Assembly (NCBI GenBank): GCA_963732795.1 | Contig: CAVTAV010000006.1 | Location: forward strand, 248,001 to 312,000 | Direction: 5' to 3' | Length of the DNA: 64,000 nt | Source: CAVTAV01 sp963732795 | GTDB lineage: Bacteria > Pseudomonadota > Alphaproteobacteria > CAVTAV01 | Shown: positions 8,771 to 18,178 of the stretch, in pieces | Layout: each line of letters begins with the position of its first letter | How positions within the stretch are numbered: the stretch's first letter is position 1 | Program-made: the position numbers and the translations under genes | The notes under the pieces: generated by a model | Told to the model about the DNA's origin: nothing | What the model saw: the letters and a program-made list of their open reading frames with translations, nothing else | Database searches by the model: none

Positions 8771-10346
8771 CTAGCTCGACGCGGCCGGCTGCTCGCCGGC
8801 CTCGTCGGCAGGCGCGGCCTCGGGCGGCGTCTCCTCGCCTTCGAACCAGTGCGCGCGGGCGGCCATGATGATGGCGTTGCCTTCCTCCGCGGTAAGGTCG
8901 AAGTCCTTGAGGATGCCGTCTCGGGTATCCACGAGCTCGTCGGTCGCGAGGTCGCCCAGATCGTCGAGCGTCTTCACGCCGTTCTCGCCGAGCACCACCA
9001 GCATGGCGGGCGTGAGCCCGTCGATCGCCGCGACGTCGTCCTCGACGCCGAGCTCCTTGCGTTTCTCCTCGGCAGCCGCTTCCTGAGCGGCGAGCACGCC
9101 TTGGGCGCGGCGCTGCAGCTCTTCGGCGATGGCCTCGTCGAAGCCTTCGATGGAGGCCAGCTCGTCCAGGGGCACGAAGGCGACTTCCTCGATATTGCTG
9201 AAGCCTTCGGCGACGAGGAGCTGCGCGATCATCTCCTCGACGTCGAGCTCGTCGACGAAGAGGGCGGTGCGCTGCTTGAATTCTTCCTGGCGGCGCTGGG
9301 ATTCCTCGGCCTCGGTCAGGATGTCGATGGTCCAGCCGGTAAGCTGAGAGGCGAGCCGGACGTTCTGGCCGCGCCGGCCGATCGCGAGGCTCAACTGATC
9401 GTCGGGCACCACGACCTCGATGCGCTTGGTGTCCTCGTCGAGCACGACCTTGACCACTTCGGCCGGCGCAAGGGCATTGACGATGAAGGTCGCCGGGTCG
9501 GGGTTCCACTGAATGATGTCGATCTTCTCGCCCTGGAGCTCGTTCACCACCGCCTGGACGCGGCTGCCGCGCATGCCGACGCAGGCGCCGACCGGATCGA
9601 TGCGAGGAGTCGTTCGACAAGACGGCGATCTTGGCCCGGCTGCCCGGATCGCGCGCCACCGCCTTGATCTCGATGATGCCGTCATAAATCTCCGGCACTT
9701 CCTGGGCGAACAGTTTCGCCATGAATTGCGGATGGGTGCGGGAGAGGAAGATCTGGGGCCCGCGCTGCTCGCGGCGCACGTCATAGATATAGGCGCGCAC
9801 GCGGTCGCCGTTCCTCAGCGTCTCGCGCGGCACGATCTCGTCGCGGCGGATGATCGCTTCGGCGCGGCCGAGATCGACCATGGCGTTGCCGTATTCGACC
9901 CGCTTGACGATGCCGTTCACGATCTCGCCGATGCGGTTCTTGTATTCCTGATACTGCTGCTCGCGCTCGGCGTCGCGCACCTTCTGGACGATGACCTGCT
10001 TGGCGGTCTGGCTGGAGATGCGGCCGTATTCGAAGGGCGGCAGGGTTTCGGAGAGGAAGTCGCCGACCTGGGCGTCGGGGTTGCGCTGGCGGGCTTCCGC
10101 GAGCGTGATCTGGGTCGCCGGGTTCTCGATCTCCTCGGCTACTTCGAGAAGACGGGCAAGCGCGATCTCGCCGGTCTGGCGGTTGATCTCGGCGCGGATT
10201 TCGTTCTCGGCGCCGTAGCGCGAGCGGGCCGCCTTCTGGATCGCCTCTTCCATCGCTTCGAAGACGACCTCCTTGTCGATGGATTTCTCTCGGGCGACCG
10301 CGTCGGCGATCTGCAAAAGCTCAAGTCTGTTGGCGCTCACTGCCAT
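8771..10346 (-). CDS. nusA: Transcription termination/antitermination protein NusA (one frame change)
   Basis: About 525 residues when read across a frame change near 9609. The N-terminal half, from MAVSANRLELLQIADAVAREKS, contains the RNA-polymerase-binding domain and the S1 domain (GIVKRVEYGNAMVDLGRAEAI). The C-terminal half, in the next frame, has the KH domains (IDPVGACVGMRGSRVQAVV; IGRRGQNVRLASQL) and two acidic helix-hairpin repeats typical of alphaproteobacteria. Removing one C in TCGCATCGAT restores NDSSIDPVGACVG exactly. NusA is essential, so a sequence error is far likelier than a real lesion. It lies 16 bp downstream of rimP. Confidence 0.93.
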
Positions 10347-10362
10347 GGTTATGCTCTCTGGT

Positions 10363-10854
10363 TTATGCCGTTCCGGCCTTCAACATTTCATCCGTGATCA
10401 CGAGCTTGGCGGATTCGATATCCCCGAAGCCGATCGCGACCTCACCTTCATCCGTTCCGAACCGGATCGTCTCGCCGTCCGCGCCTTCGATGAGGCCGCG
10501 GAACCGGCGGCGTCCGTCAATCTGCCTGACCGTCTTGACGGTCGCGAGATAGCCCTTGAACCGCTCGTAATCCTCGAGCCGCGTCAGGGGCCGGTCGAGC
10601 CCCGGCGAGGAGACCTCCAGCAGATACTGCCCGGAGATCGGGTCCTCGACATCGAGGATCGCCGAGACGGTCTCGCTCAACGTCGCGCAGTCGTCGATGG
10701 TCATCGATCCGTCCTCGCGCTCGGCCATGATTTCCAGCCGCTGCGGATTGCCGCCCAAAAGGCGCGTACGCACGAGCCGGTAGCCCATCGCCTCGATCGA
10801 CGGCTCGATCAATTCATGCACGGCGCTCGCCGAATCGCGTGGAGCTTGCGTCAT
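10363..10854 (-). CDS. rimP: Ribosome maturation factor RimP
   Basis: A 163-residue protein matching RimP, needed for late 30S maturation. Recognisable blocks are ELIEPSIEAMGYRLVRTRLLGG, MTIDDCATLSETVSAILDVEDPI and YLLEVSSPGLDRPLTRLEDYERFKG; the last is the family signature. A C-terminal SH3-like domain follows. It is the first gene of the leftward rimP-nusA-ylxR-infB run. The terminator just upstream separates it from trmB, so its promoter should lie between 10855 and 10915. Confidence 0.96.
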   Translation of the reverse strand: MTQAPRDSASAVHELIEPSIEAMGYRLVRTRLLGGNPQRLEIMAEREDGSMTIDDCATLSETVSAILDVEDPISGQYLLEVSSPGLDRPLTRLEDYERFKGYLATVKTVRQIDGRRRFRGLIEGADGETIRFGTDEGEVAIGFGDIESAKLVITDEMLKAGTA

Positions 10855-10913
10855 ACCGGATCAAACAACAGCCGACCGAGGGGGTCCGATCGCTTCCATC
10901 AAGCCCGCACCAA

Positions 10914-10942
10914 TAAAAAAGTGGGCCGGTTGGGGCCCACTC
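10914..10942 (-). terminator. Intrinsic terminator after trmB
   Basis: On the minus strand a perfect 7-bp GC-rich stem (GTGGGCC, 6-nt loop, GGCCCAC) is followed directly by a run of six T. It lies 60 bp past the trmB stop and 60 bp before rimP, so it should end the metK-trmB transcript and isolate the rimP operon. Confidence 0.9.
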
Positions 10943-11001
10943 TTGATGAGTGCTTGTTTGTTGAAGTGGATATAGCACCGGGACTCGGGCGCTTCAAGGG
11001 G

Positions 11002-11680
11002 TTAGGCGTTGCGGCAATAGCCAAGGTAGGTCGGCTTCCGTCCTTCTCGGATCGCTTTCGCCTCGTATCGCGTGCCGGGCCAATCGGGCGGAGGGTCGCG
11101 CCAATCCCTGGGGCCTTCGGCGAGCCAGGTGAAGTCGTGCCGCGAGGCCATGCGTTCGACGGCCCAGGCGAGATAGACCGGGTGATCGGTCGCGACCAGG
11201 AGCTCCGCGCCGGGTTTCATGACGCGGTGGAGGCGGTCGAGATTCTCGTGGCTGAGGAAGCGGCGCTTCTCGTGGCGGGCTTTGGGCCAGGGGTCGGGAT
11301 AGAGCAGAAAGACGCGGCCGAGAGAGGCGTCGGGCAGAGCGTCGAGAAGGAGCGCGGCGTCGTCCGTGAGAATACGGACGTTGTCGAGGTCGGCGTCGGC
11401 GATGTGCTTGAGCAAGCTCGCGATGCCGGCGAGATAATGCTCGGCGCCGAGGAAGCCGATATCGGGGTTGGCGGCGGCGCGGGCGGCGAGGTGCTCGCCG
11501 GCGCCGAAGCCGATTTCGAGCCAGATGTCGGTGACGGGGCGATCGAACAGGGCGGCGGGATCGAGGCGAGTCGTCGCCGAGCTCGATCCGGAGCGTCGGC
11601 AGCAGTTCTTCGAGCAGCGCCTTGCGGCCCTTGCGCAAGACACGGCCGCGCCGCCGCCCGTAAAGGCGGCGGCGCTTCAA
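11002..11680 (-). CDS. trmB: tRNA (guanine-N7-)-methyltransferase (one frame change)
   Basis: TrmB methylates G46 of tRNA with S-adenosylmethionine. The body has WLEIGFGAGEHL (SAM-binding motif I), GAEHYLAGIASLL, YPDPWPKARHEKRRF, the family signature, and WAVERMASRHDF. The N-terminal lead LKRRRLYGRRRGRVLRKGRKALLEELLP lies in another frame, with the change near 11573; one extra base explains it. The best start is a TTG at 11680 after GGACGG. It follows metK by about 35 bp, so the SAM synthase and a SAM-using enzyme are co-transcribed. Confidence 0.9.
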
Positions 11681-11714
11681 ACCGTCCGACGATATGTCTT
11701 TATCGGGTGCCGTC

Positions 11715-12878
<1,164 letters not shown>

Positions 12879-13046
12879 TTTCGTGCTCTCCCTTATGGAA
12901 ACGGACCGGAACGACCCGGAAGCGCGGCATCGCTAGGCGCGCGAATTCTCAGGCATCCTGTCGTGCAATCTCGAATTTCGGGACCGTTTGCCGCCCCCGC
13001 GACTCAATGGCCGGGTTATATCAATCGGACCCGAGATCTTACAAGC

Positions 13047-13062
13047 ATAAAGCCATCCTTAT
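13047..13062 (-). promoter_or_regulatory. Candidate operator in the metK leader
   Basis: An imperfect inverted repeat with arms ATAAAG and CCTTAT (4-bp spacer) sits in an AT-rich patch of an otherwise GC-rich gap, about 170 bp upstream of metK. It loosely resembles the ATAAAG/CTTTAT half-sites I recall for ArsR-type methionine-cycle regulators such as SahR. The link is inference only, and the site could also be part of the mscS 3' end. Confidence 0.3.
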
Positions 13063-13095
13063 ATAAGCGGATGGGACGGCTGCGCCGGGTTTCCG

Positions 13096-14253
13096 TCAGG
13101 CTTCCTTGGGCGGGATGAAGGCCTGCGGGCTTCGCGTCGGGCACTTCCGGGGTTTTCGGCAGGGACTCGACATAGATCGACTGGCTCGGGAAGGCGAAGC
13201 CGGCGCCCGCCTCCTCGACGATGCGCTTGATCTCGCAGGCGAGCCTCTCCTTGATCTCCAGCCATTCGCCCCACAACGATCGAGCGGGTGAAGCAATACA
13301 GCATGATGTCGATCGAGGAGGCCGCGAATTTGTCGATGCGTACGAAGGTCGAGACTTCCTCGGGCTTGGCGAAATCCTCGTTGGTGGTGACATAGGCCTC
13401 GATCTCGTCGCGGATCCGGCGGAGCTGATCGAGGGTCGTGCGGTATTCGAGCGCCGATCGTCCAATAGATCCGGCGGTGCGTCATATGGGAGAAGTTGGT
13501 CACCGCGTTGTCGGAAAGCTTGGAATTCGGCACGAAGACGGGCGCCTTGTCGAAGCGGCGGATGCGCGTGGTCCTGAAGCCGATGAACTCGACGATGCCT
13601 TCGACCACGCCGTCAACGTGAATCCAGTCGCCGATATTGAAACGGCGCTCGCCGATGACGAAGAGGCCGGCGATCAGGTTCTTGAACAGGTCCTGGGCGC
13701 CGAGCGCCACCGCCACGCCGAACAGCCCGAGCCCGGCGATCAGCGGCCCGACCTGGATACCCCAGATCTCGAGGATCACCGCGCCGCCGATCAAGAGGAT
13801 GCCGATCTTGAACGCCTTGATGAGCCACTGGACCATGCTCGGCGTCAGGATATGCCTCGAGCCGGCCGGCGATCCGCGACAGGGGACCGACGACGGCGTA
13901 GATGCCCCAGAAGATGGTGAAGGCGACCAGCGAGCGGTTGAGGTTCGAGATGAAGCTCGACGAACGGCTCTTTGGGCTGGATATAGGCGGTCGCGAAGAA
14001 GAAGCCCATCACGACCGGTACGAAGGTCAGCGGCGGCTCCAGGACCGCGCGCGACCTCATCGTCGAGCCGGGTGCTGGTCCGGGCTGTCCAGGCGTTGAC
14101 GCGCGCCAGGACGAACCGGGCGAACAGCCGGCGGAACACCAGGAAGGCGACGAAGATCGCCAGCGCGATCAGGATTTGCCCGATATCCACGCCGTAGAGG
14201 CCGTGCCGCCAGACATCGACCACCAGATCCCAAAAGTCTTTGAAGCTGTTCAT
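13096..14253 (-). CDS. Small-conductance mechanosensitive channel, MscS family (several frame changes)
   Basis: Pieces in different frames assemble into one MscS-type channel of roughly 380 residues. The N-terminal helices are GQILIALAIFVAFLVFRRLFARF and LTFVPVVMGFFFATAYI. The pore region is IGILLIGGAVILEIWGIQVGPLIAGLGLFGVAVALGAQ. The beta domain has DLFKNLIAGLFVIGERRFNIGDWI and GFRTTRIRRFDKAPVFVPNSKLSDNAVTN, the family signature. The cytoplasmic end is EWLEIKERLACEIKRIVEEAG. Frame changes lie near 14045, 13960, 13850, 13440, 13270 and 13125. These channels open under membrane tension to relieve osmotic pressure. The C-terminal end is uncertain. Confidence 0.82.
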   Translation of the reverse strand: MNSFKDFWDLVVDVWRHGLYGVDIGQILIALAIFVAFLVFRRLFARFVLARVNAWTARTSTRLDDEVARGPGAAADLRTGRDGLLLRDRLYPAQRAVRRASSRTSTARWSPSPSSGASTPSSVPCRGSPAGSRHILTPSMVQWLIKAFKIGILLIGGAVILEIWGIQVGPLIAGLGLFGVAVALGAQDLFKNLIAGLFVIGERRFNIGDWIHVDGVVEGIVEFIGFRTTRIRRFDKAPVFVPNSKLSDNAVTNFSHMTHRRIYWTIGARIPHDPRSAPPDPRRDRGLCHHQRGFRQARGSLDLRTHRQIRGLLDRHHAVLLHPLDRCGANGWRSRRGSPARSSASSRRRAPASPSRASRSMSSPCRKPRKCPTRSPQAFIPPKEA

Positions 14254-14414
14254 GATCTCCGGACGCGCGGCCCGTCGGGCGACGGGCGGTTATGCGCACC
14301 ATAACAAGTTCGGCCCCGAGGTCCAGGGTCCAGAGGTCAGGAAATAGCGGCGCGGCGCGTCACGAGCCGCGCCCGGCCGCCGCATCGCGCGGCGACCGAT
14401 CCTTGGTGAGGCCC

Positions 14415-14852
14415 TTAGTCCTCCGAGCCGCCGCCCGAAGGGGTCCGCCGGCGGGTCGTGCCGCCGATCGCCTTGACGAGCTCGAACACCCGCTTGCGGG
14501 TCAGGGGATCGGAGATCCGGTAATAGGCCCGGACGAGCTCCAAGGTTTCGCGCCGCGACAGCTGGTCGGACTCGAAAGTTTGTTGCTCTCCCTCCGCCAG
14601 GCCGGCGCCCGCCGTCGCCACGCCTTCGGCCATATCGTCGAAGAAGAAGGACACGGGAACGTCGAGAATCTGGCTCAGCTTGTAGAGCCGGCTCGACCCG
14701 ATGCGGTTCGCGCCACGCTCGTATTTCTGGACCTGCTGGAAGGTCAGTCCCAAGGCGTCCCCGAGCTTCTCCTGGCTCATTCCGAGAAGGGTACGCCGAA
14801 GCCTGACGCGACTACCGACATGAATGTCGATCGGATTTGGTTTCGATGTCAC
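14415..14852 (-). CDS. XRE-family transcriptional regulator (PraR-like)
   Basis: A 145-residue protein with a helix-turn-helix at about residues 14-68 (VGSRVRLRRTLLGMSQEKLGDALG, then FQQVQKYERGANRIG). This resembles PraR and related small XRE regulators found between lnt and metK in many alphaproteobacteria. The start is a GTG at 14852, the only good one in frame before KPNPIDIHVGSR. The C-terminal third (RRETLELVRAYYRISDPLTRKRVFELVKA) is a helical dimerisation-type extension. A perfect palindrome lies about 100 bp upstream and may be its operator. The target genes are unknown. Confidence 0.88.
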   Translation of the reverse strand: MTSKPNPIDIHVGSRVRLRRTLLGMSQEKLGDALGLTFQQVQKYERGANRIGSSRLYKLSQILDVPVSFFFDDMAEGVATAGAGLAEGEQQTFESDQLSRRETLELVRAYYRISDPLTRKRVFELVKAIGGTTRRRTPSGGGSED

Positions 14853-14948
14853 TGCAACAAGACTCCATTGATCATGGTTGTCACGTCTGTGGCGCCACCC
14901 AAAGAAACCGCCCCATAGTAAATATGAACGGTGACCACGCCCGCATAT

Positions 14949-14970
14949 GCATTCACAAGAATGTGAATGC
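14949..14970. promoter_or_regulatory. Perfect palindrome upstream of the XRE regulator gene
   Basis: A 22-bp element with 9-bp perfect arms (GCATTCACA, AGAA, TGTGAATGC) in the gap between lnt and the XRE gene, about 100 bp before its start codon. No T-run follows on either strand, which argues against an intrinsic terminator and for a protein-binding site, plausibly autoregulatory. Confidence 0.5.
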
Positions 14971-15062
14971 GGATTTCCTATCCAATTGCTTTCGAGGCGT
15001 CAATCGACTGGAGATCTCATCCGTCGGAATACAATCAGGCGTATCGATCTAGTCTTATTCGT

Positions 15063-16646
15063 CTACTTTTTGGCCGAAAAGGATCGATTCTTAAAAACTA
15101 TATCAACTATAAATGGTGTAAAGGTTACCAGCGCGATCAGGACGAGGACGATCAAGTTTCCGAAACGGGAGAACAAGGTCCGGCCGTCCAGCGCCTCGGG
15201 CAGCGAGGCATCCATGACCCCCGCGACCCCGAGCGGCAACTCGCGGCGGACCCGGCCATACGGGTCGACGACGCCCGAAATGCCGGTCACCGCGGCGCGC
15301 ACCAGGGGCACGCCTTCCTCGATCGCGCGGAGCCGGGCCATGCCGAAATGCTGGCGCGGCCCGTCGCTGTTTCCGAACCACGCATCGTTGGTGATATTCA
15401 ACAACCATTGCGGGTGATGAGCATGATCGGTCACCTGGCCCGGAAAGATCGCTTCGTAACAAATCAACGGCGAAAACGGCGGCAGGCCGGGGACGTCGAT
15501 GGTCTTCGGGCCGGGCCCCGCCAGAAAGTCGCCGTCGCCGACCTCCACGAGCTTGTCGAGGCCGAGCCGGCCGAACAGCCAGCGCAGGGGCAGGAACTCG
15601 CCGAACGGCACGAGATGATGCTTGTCGTAGGTGTCAAGCGTCCGGCCCTCGTCGTCGAGCACTTCGAGGCTGTTCCAGAAGTCGAGCGTGCCGTCCTTCT
15701 CCCGCCGATAGCGCGGCACGCCCAGAATCACATGGCCGTCGGGCCGGGCCAGCCGGCCGATCAGCACGCGGCGCGCCGGCTCCTGGTCGATGAAATAGGG
15801 GATCGCGGATTCCGGCCAGATGATGGTGACATTCGAGACATGGGTGTCCTCGTCGCTCATGGTCATGTATTTGAGCAGCACGTCCTCGCGGTGCTTGACG
15901 TCCCATTTCTGGTTCTGGGGGATATTGGCCTGGACGATCCGGAGATTGACGTCGGGCACGGTGTCGTGGCTGCCGAACAGGGTGCGCACGCCGCCGCCGA
16001 GGCCCATGACCGCCAGCACGCCGCCCGCGATCAGCACCGGCGCCCAGCCCTTGGCGGTGCCGAGCTCGCGCCCCCTGAGCGCCGCCGGCGACGCCGCGAT
16101 CGCAACCGTCACCAGACTGAGGCCGTAAGCGCCATAGAGCGCCACCGACTGGCTCATCGCCGGCGAGAACGACCAGGCATTGCCGATCAGGTTCCAGGGA
16201 AAGCCCGTCAGGGCATAGCCCCGGACCATCTCGCCCGCCGTCCAGCAGCCGGCGAAGATCAGGATCCGCCCCGGGCCCGGCCGCCACAGGAGCCGCGCCA
16301 CCGCGAGCGCCAGGCCGAAATAGAGCGCCATCCCGGCCGGCAGCACCAGGGTGCCGAACGGGATCGCCCAGGCGAATTGCGACGCATCGACCAGGAAGGC
16401 ATTGCGGAGCCAGTAGAGCCCGACGGTCATATAACCGAAGCCGAACCACCAGCCGAGCGCGAAGGCGCGCCGCCAGCCGTCCGCCGCATCCAGCATCAGC
16501 ACCAGGAGCGGCATGGTGAGGAGCAGGATGGGCACGAGATCGTGCGGCGCCATCGCGAGGCCCGACAGGGCCCCGATGATGGCGGCGAAGATCCAGCCGC
16601 GCCACCCGGTGAGAGCGGCCAGCATCCGGCCGATGGAATCGATCAT
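15063..16646 (-). CDS. lnt: Apolipoprotein N-acyltransferase
   Basis: A 527-residue inner-membrane enzyme that adds the third acyl chain to lipoproteins. About six hydrophobic helices occupy roughly residues 15-210, followed by a nitrilase-like periplasmic domain and a last helix near the C-terminus (NLIVLVLIALVTFTPFIVDIVF). The catalytic triad is visible as the Glu in WPESAIP, the Lys in DKHHLVPFGE and the Cys in ICYEAIFP. The last 60 bp are unusually AT-rich for this window. It follows corC in the conserved phoH-ybeY-corC-lnt order. Confidence 0.97.
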   Translation of the reverse strand: MIDSIGRMLAALTGWRGWIFAAIIGALSGLAMAPHDLVPILLLTMPLLVLMLDAADGWRRAFALGWWFGFGYMTVGLYWLRNAFLVDASQFAWAIPFGTLVLPAGMALYFGLALAVARLLWRPGPGRILIFAGCWTAGEMVRGYALTGFPWNLIGNAWSFSPAMSQSVALYGAYGLSLVTVAIAASPAALRGRELGTAKGWAPVLIAGGVLAVMGLGGGVRTLFGSHDTVPDVNLRIVQANIPQNQKWDVKHREDVLLKYMTMSDEDTHVSNVTIIWPESAIPYFIDQEPARRVLIGRLARPDGHVILGVPRYRREKDGTLDFWNSLEVLDDEGRTLDTYDKHHLVPFGEFLPLRWLFGRLGLDKLVEVGDGDFLAGPGPKTIDVPGLPPFSPLICYEAIFPGQVTDHAHHPQWLLNITNDAWFGNSDGPRQHFGMARLRAIEEGVPLVRAAVTGISGVVDPYGRVRRELPLGVAGVMDASLPEALDGRTLFSRFGNLIVLVLIALVTFTPFIVDIVFKNRSFSAKK

Positions 16647-16695
16647 GGCCGGGGGATCATAAGCGAATTGGCTGCGACCGGAAGAGGCCGCGACA

Positions 16696-17650
16696 TCATG
16701 CGCCTTTCGTCTCCGCCTCGGGCTTCGGCGCGAAGCGCACTTTGAGCTTCTTGAGCCGGCGCGGATCGGCGTCGATCACCTCGAACTCGACCCCGTCGGG
16801 GTGCCGGATCACCTCGCCGCGCTGGGGCACGCGGCCGGCGATCGCGACCACGAGGCCGCCGATGCTTTCGATATCCTCGTCGCGCTCCTCGATCAGGAGC
16901 TTGCGCCCGATCATTTCCTCCAGAGCCTCGACCGACCCGCGCGCATCAGCGTCGATCACGCCTTCCGAAACGAGGCGCAGGGGCTCGGGCTCGACCACGT
17001 CATGCTCGTCCTCGATATCGCCGACGAACTGCTCGACCAGATCCTCGATGGTGGCGAGGCCGTCGATCCCGCCATATTCGTCGACCACCATCGCCATATG
17101 GACGCGAGTCGCGCGCATCTTGATCAGGAGATCGACCACCGGCATGGAGGGCGGCACATAGAGGATGTCGCGGCGCAACGCCTCGATCTTGGGCGGCGCC
17201 GTGCCGCGGATGATCTCGGACTGGACCTTGAACACGTCCTTGATGTGGACCATGCCGATCACGCCGTCCAGGTTCTTGCGGTAGAGCGGCAGGCGCGAAT
17301 GCTCGGCCTCGCGGAACAGCTTGACCACGTCGTCGAACGGCGTGGCGACGTCGAGCGCGATGATATCGGCGCGCGGCACCATCACGTCGGCGACCGAGAG
17401 CTCCCGCATCTTGGCGAGATTCATCAGCATCAGCCGCTCTTGCGGATTGAGGAGCGCTTCGCTGTCGGAATGCTCCTCGATCACCTCCTGCAGGATGTCG
17501 CGCAAGCGTGACGTCCTCCGAGGGGCGGAACTTGGTCTTCAGCCAGTCGGCCAGCGCGTCGAACAAATTGCTGTCGCGGCTTTGTCGTTCCGGCGGTTCG
17601 GCGGACTCGTCGTCTGATTTCGCGGTCGTCGCGGATATCGGGTCGGACAT
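16696..17650 (-). CDS. corC: CorC/HlyC-type CBS-domain protein (one frame change)
   Basis: About 318 residues when the N-terminal lead (MSDPISATTAKSDDESAEPP to FRPSEDVTL) is joined to RDILQEVIEEHSDSEALL across a frame change near 17505, explained by one extra base. Two CBS domains follow (SVADVMVPRADIIALDV; RDILYVPPSMPVVDLL), with VDEYGGIDGLATIEDLVEQFVGDIEDEHD, the family signature, and a C-terminal transporter-associated domain. These proteins are linked to magnesium and cobalt efflux. The form lacks the N-terminal DUF21 membrane domain. Its neighbours ybeY and lnt are the standard ones. Confidence 0.92.
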
Positions 17651-17689
17651 CTTCCTAATATGGCCTCGGCAGCGGGAGTTGGGTCCGGT

Positions 17690-18178
17690 CTAATCGGCTA
17701 TCGCATAGGGATCGGGAATATTCAATCGCGCAAGAATGGCGGTCTCCAGCGGCTCCATCTCGGCGGCGTCCTTATCGGTCTCATGATCATAGCCGACAAG
17801 ATGCAGAACGCCGTGGACAATCAGATGACAGAGATGATGGCCGAGCGGCTTGCCCCCGGCCTCGGCCTCGCGGCTGACCGTCCCGTATCCGAGCACCACG
17901 TCGCCGAGCAACCGGACAGCCTCGGCTTGCTGAGGCTCGTTTCGGATCGGAAACGACAGCACGTTGGTCGGCTTGTCGATGCCCCGGTAGCGCCGATTCA
18001 AATCCTGCACGGTCGCGTCGTCGGCCAGCACCACGCTCACCTCGACCGGCCCGTCCCCGCGCTCGGCAACGGCGGAAAGCGCCGCCCGGCAGGCCGTCTC
18101 GACGATCTCAGCCGCATCAGGAAGGTCTTCGCGCCACCGTCGGCAAGGAATGGACAGTGCTATTTCCGGTTTCATCAT
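17690..18178 (-). CDS. ybeY: Endoribonuclease YbeY (16S rRNA maturation)
   Basis: A 162-residue metalloprotein with the zinc-binding motif HLIVHGVLHLVGYDH (H-x3-H-x5-H pattern) and the preceding family block RRYRGIDKPTNVLSFP. YbeY acts in 16S rRNA 3'-end maturation and ribosome quality control. The start (ATG at 18178 or 18175) lies inside the last 60 bp of the upstream HD-family membrane protein gene. This is a real overlap, because both frames are conserved there: the upstream stop is at 18117. Confidence 0.95.
   Translation of the reverse strand: MMKPEIALSIPCRRWREDLPDAAEIVETACRAALSAVAERGDGPVEVSVVLADDATVQDLNRRYRGIDKPTNVLSFPIRNEPQQAEAVRLLGDVVLGYGTVSREAEAGGKPLGHHLCHLIVHGVLHLVGYDHETDKDAAEMEPLETAILARLNIPDPYAIAD

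Noticed and set aside
5740..8868. A 1042-codon open frame on the plus strand opposite infB and its neighbour
   Set aside because: Codon-bias shadow of GC-rich leftward genes; composition is Arg/Asp/His-rich with no domain, and the opposite strand encodes complete IF-2.
9600..9620. Programmed ribosomal frameshifting in nusA and other genes
   Set aside because: The sites lack a common slippery heptamer, occur in many unrelated genes, and are mostly simple single-base insertions.
12879..13095. SAM riboswitch before metK
   Set aside because: No conserved SAM-I, SAM-II or SAM/SAH core could be recognised in the leader by eye; only a small palindrome remains.
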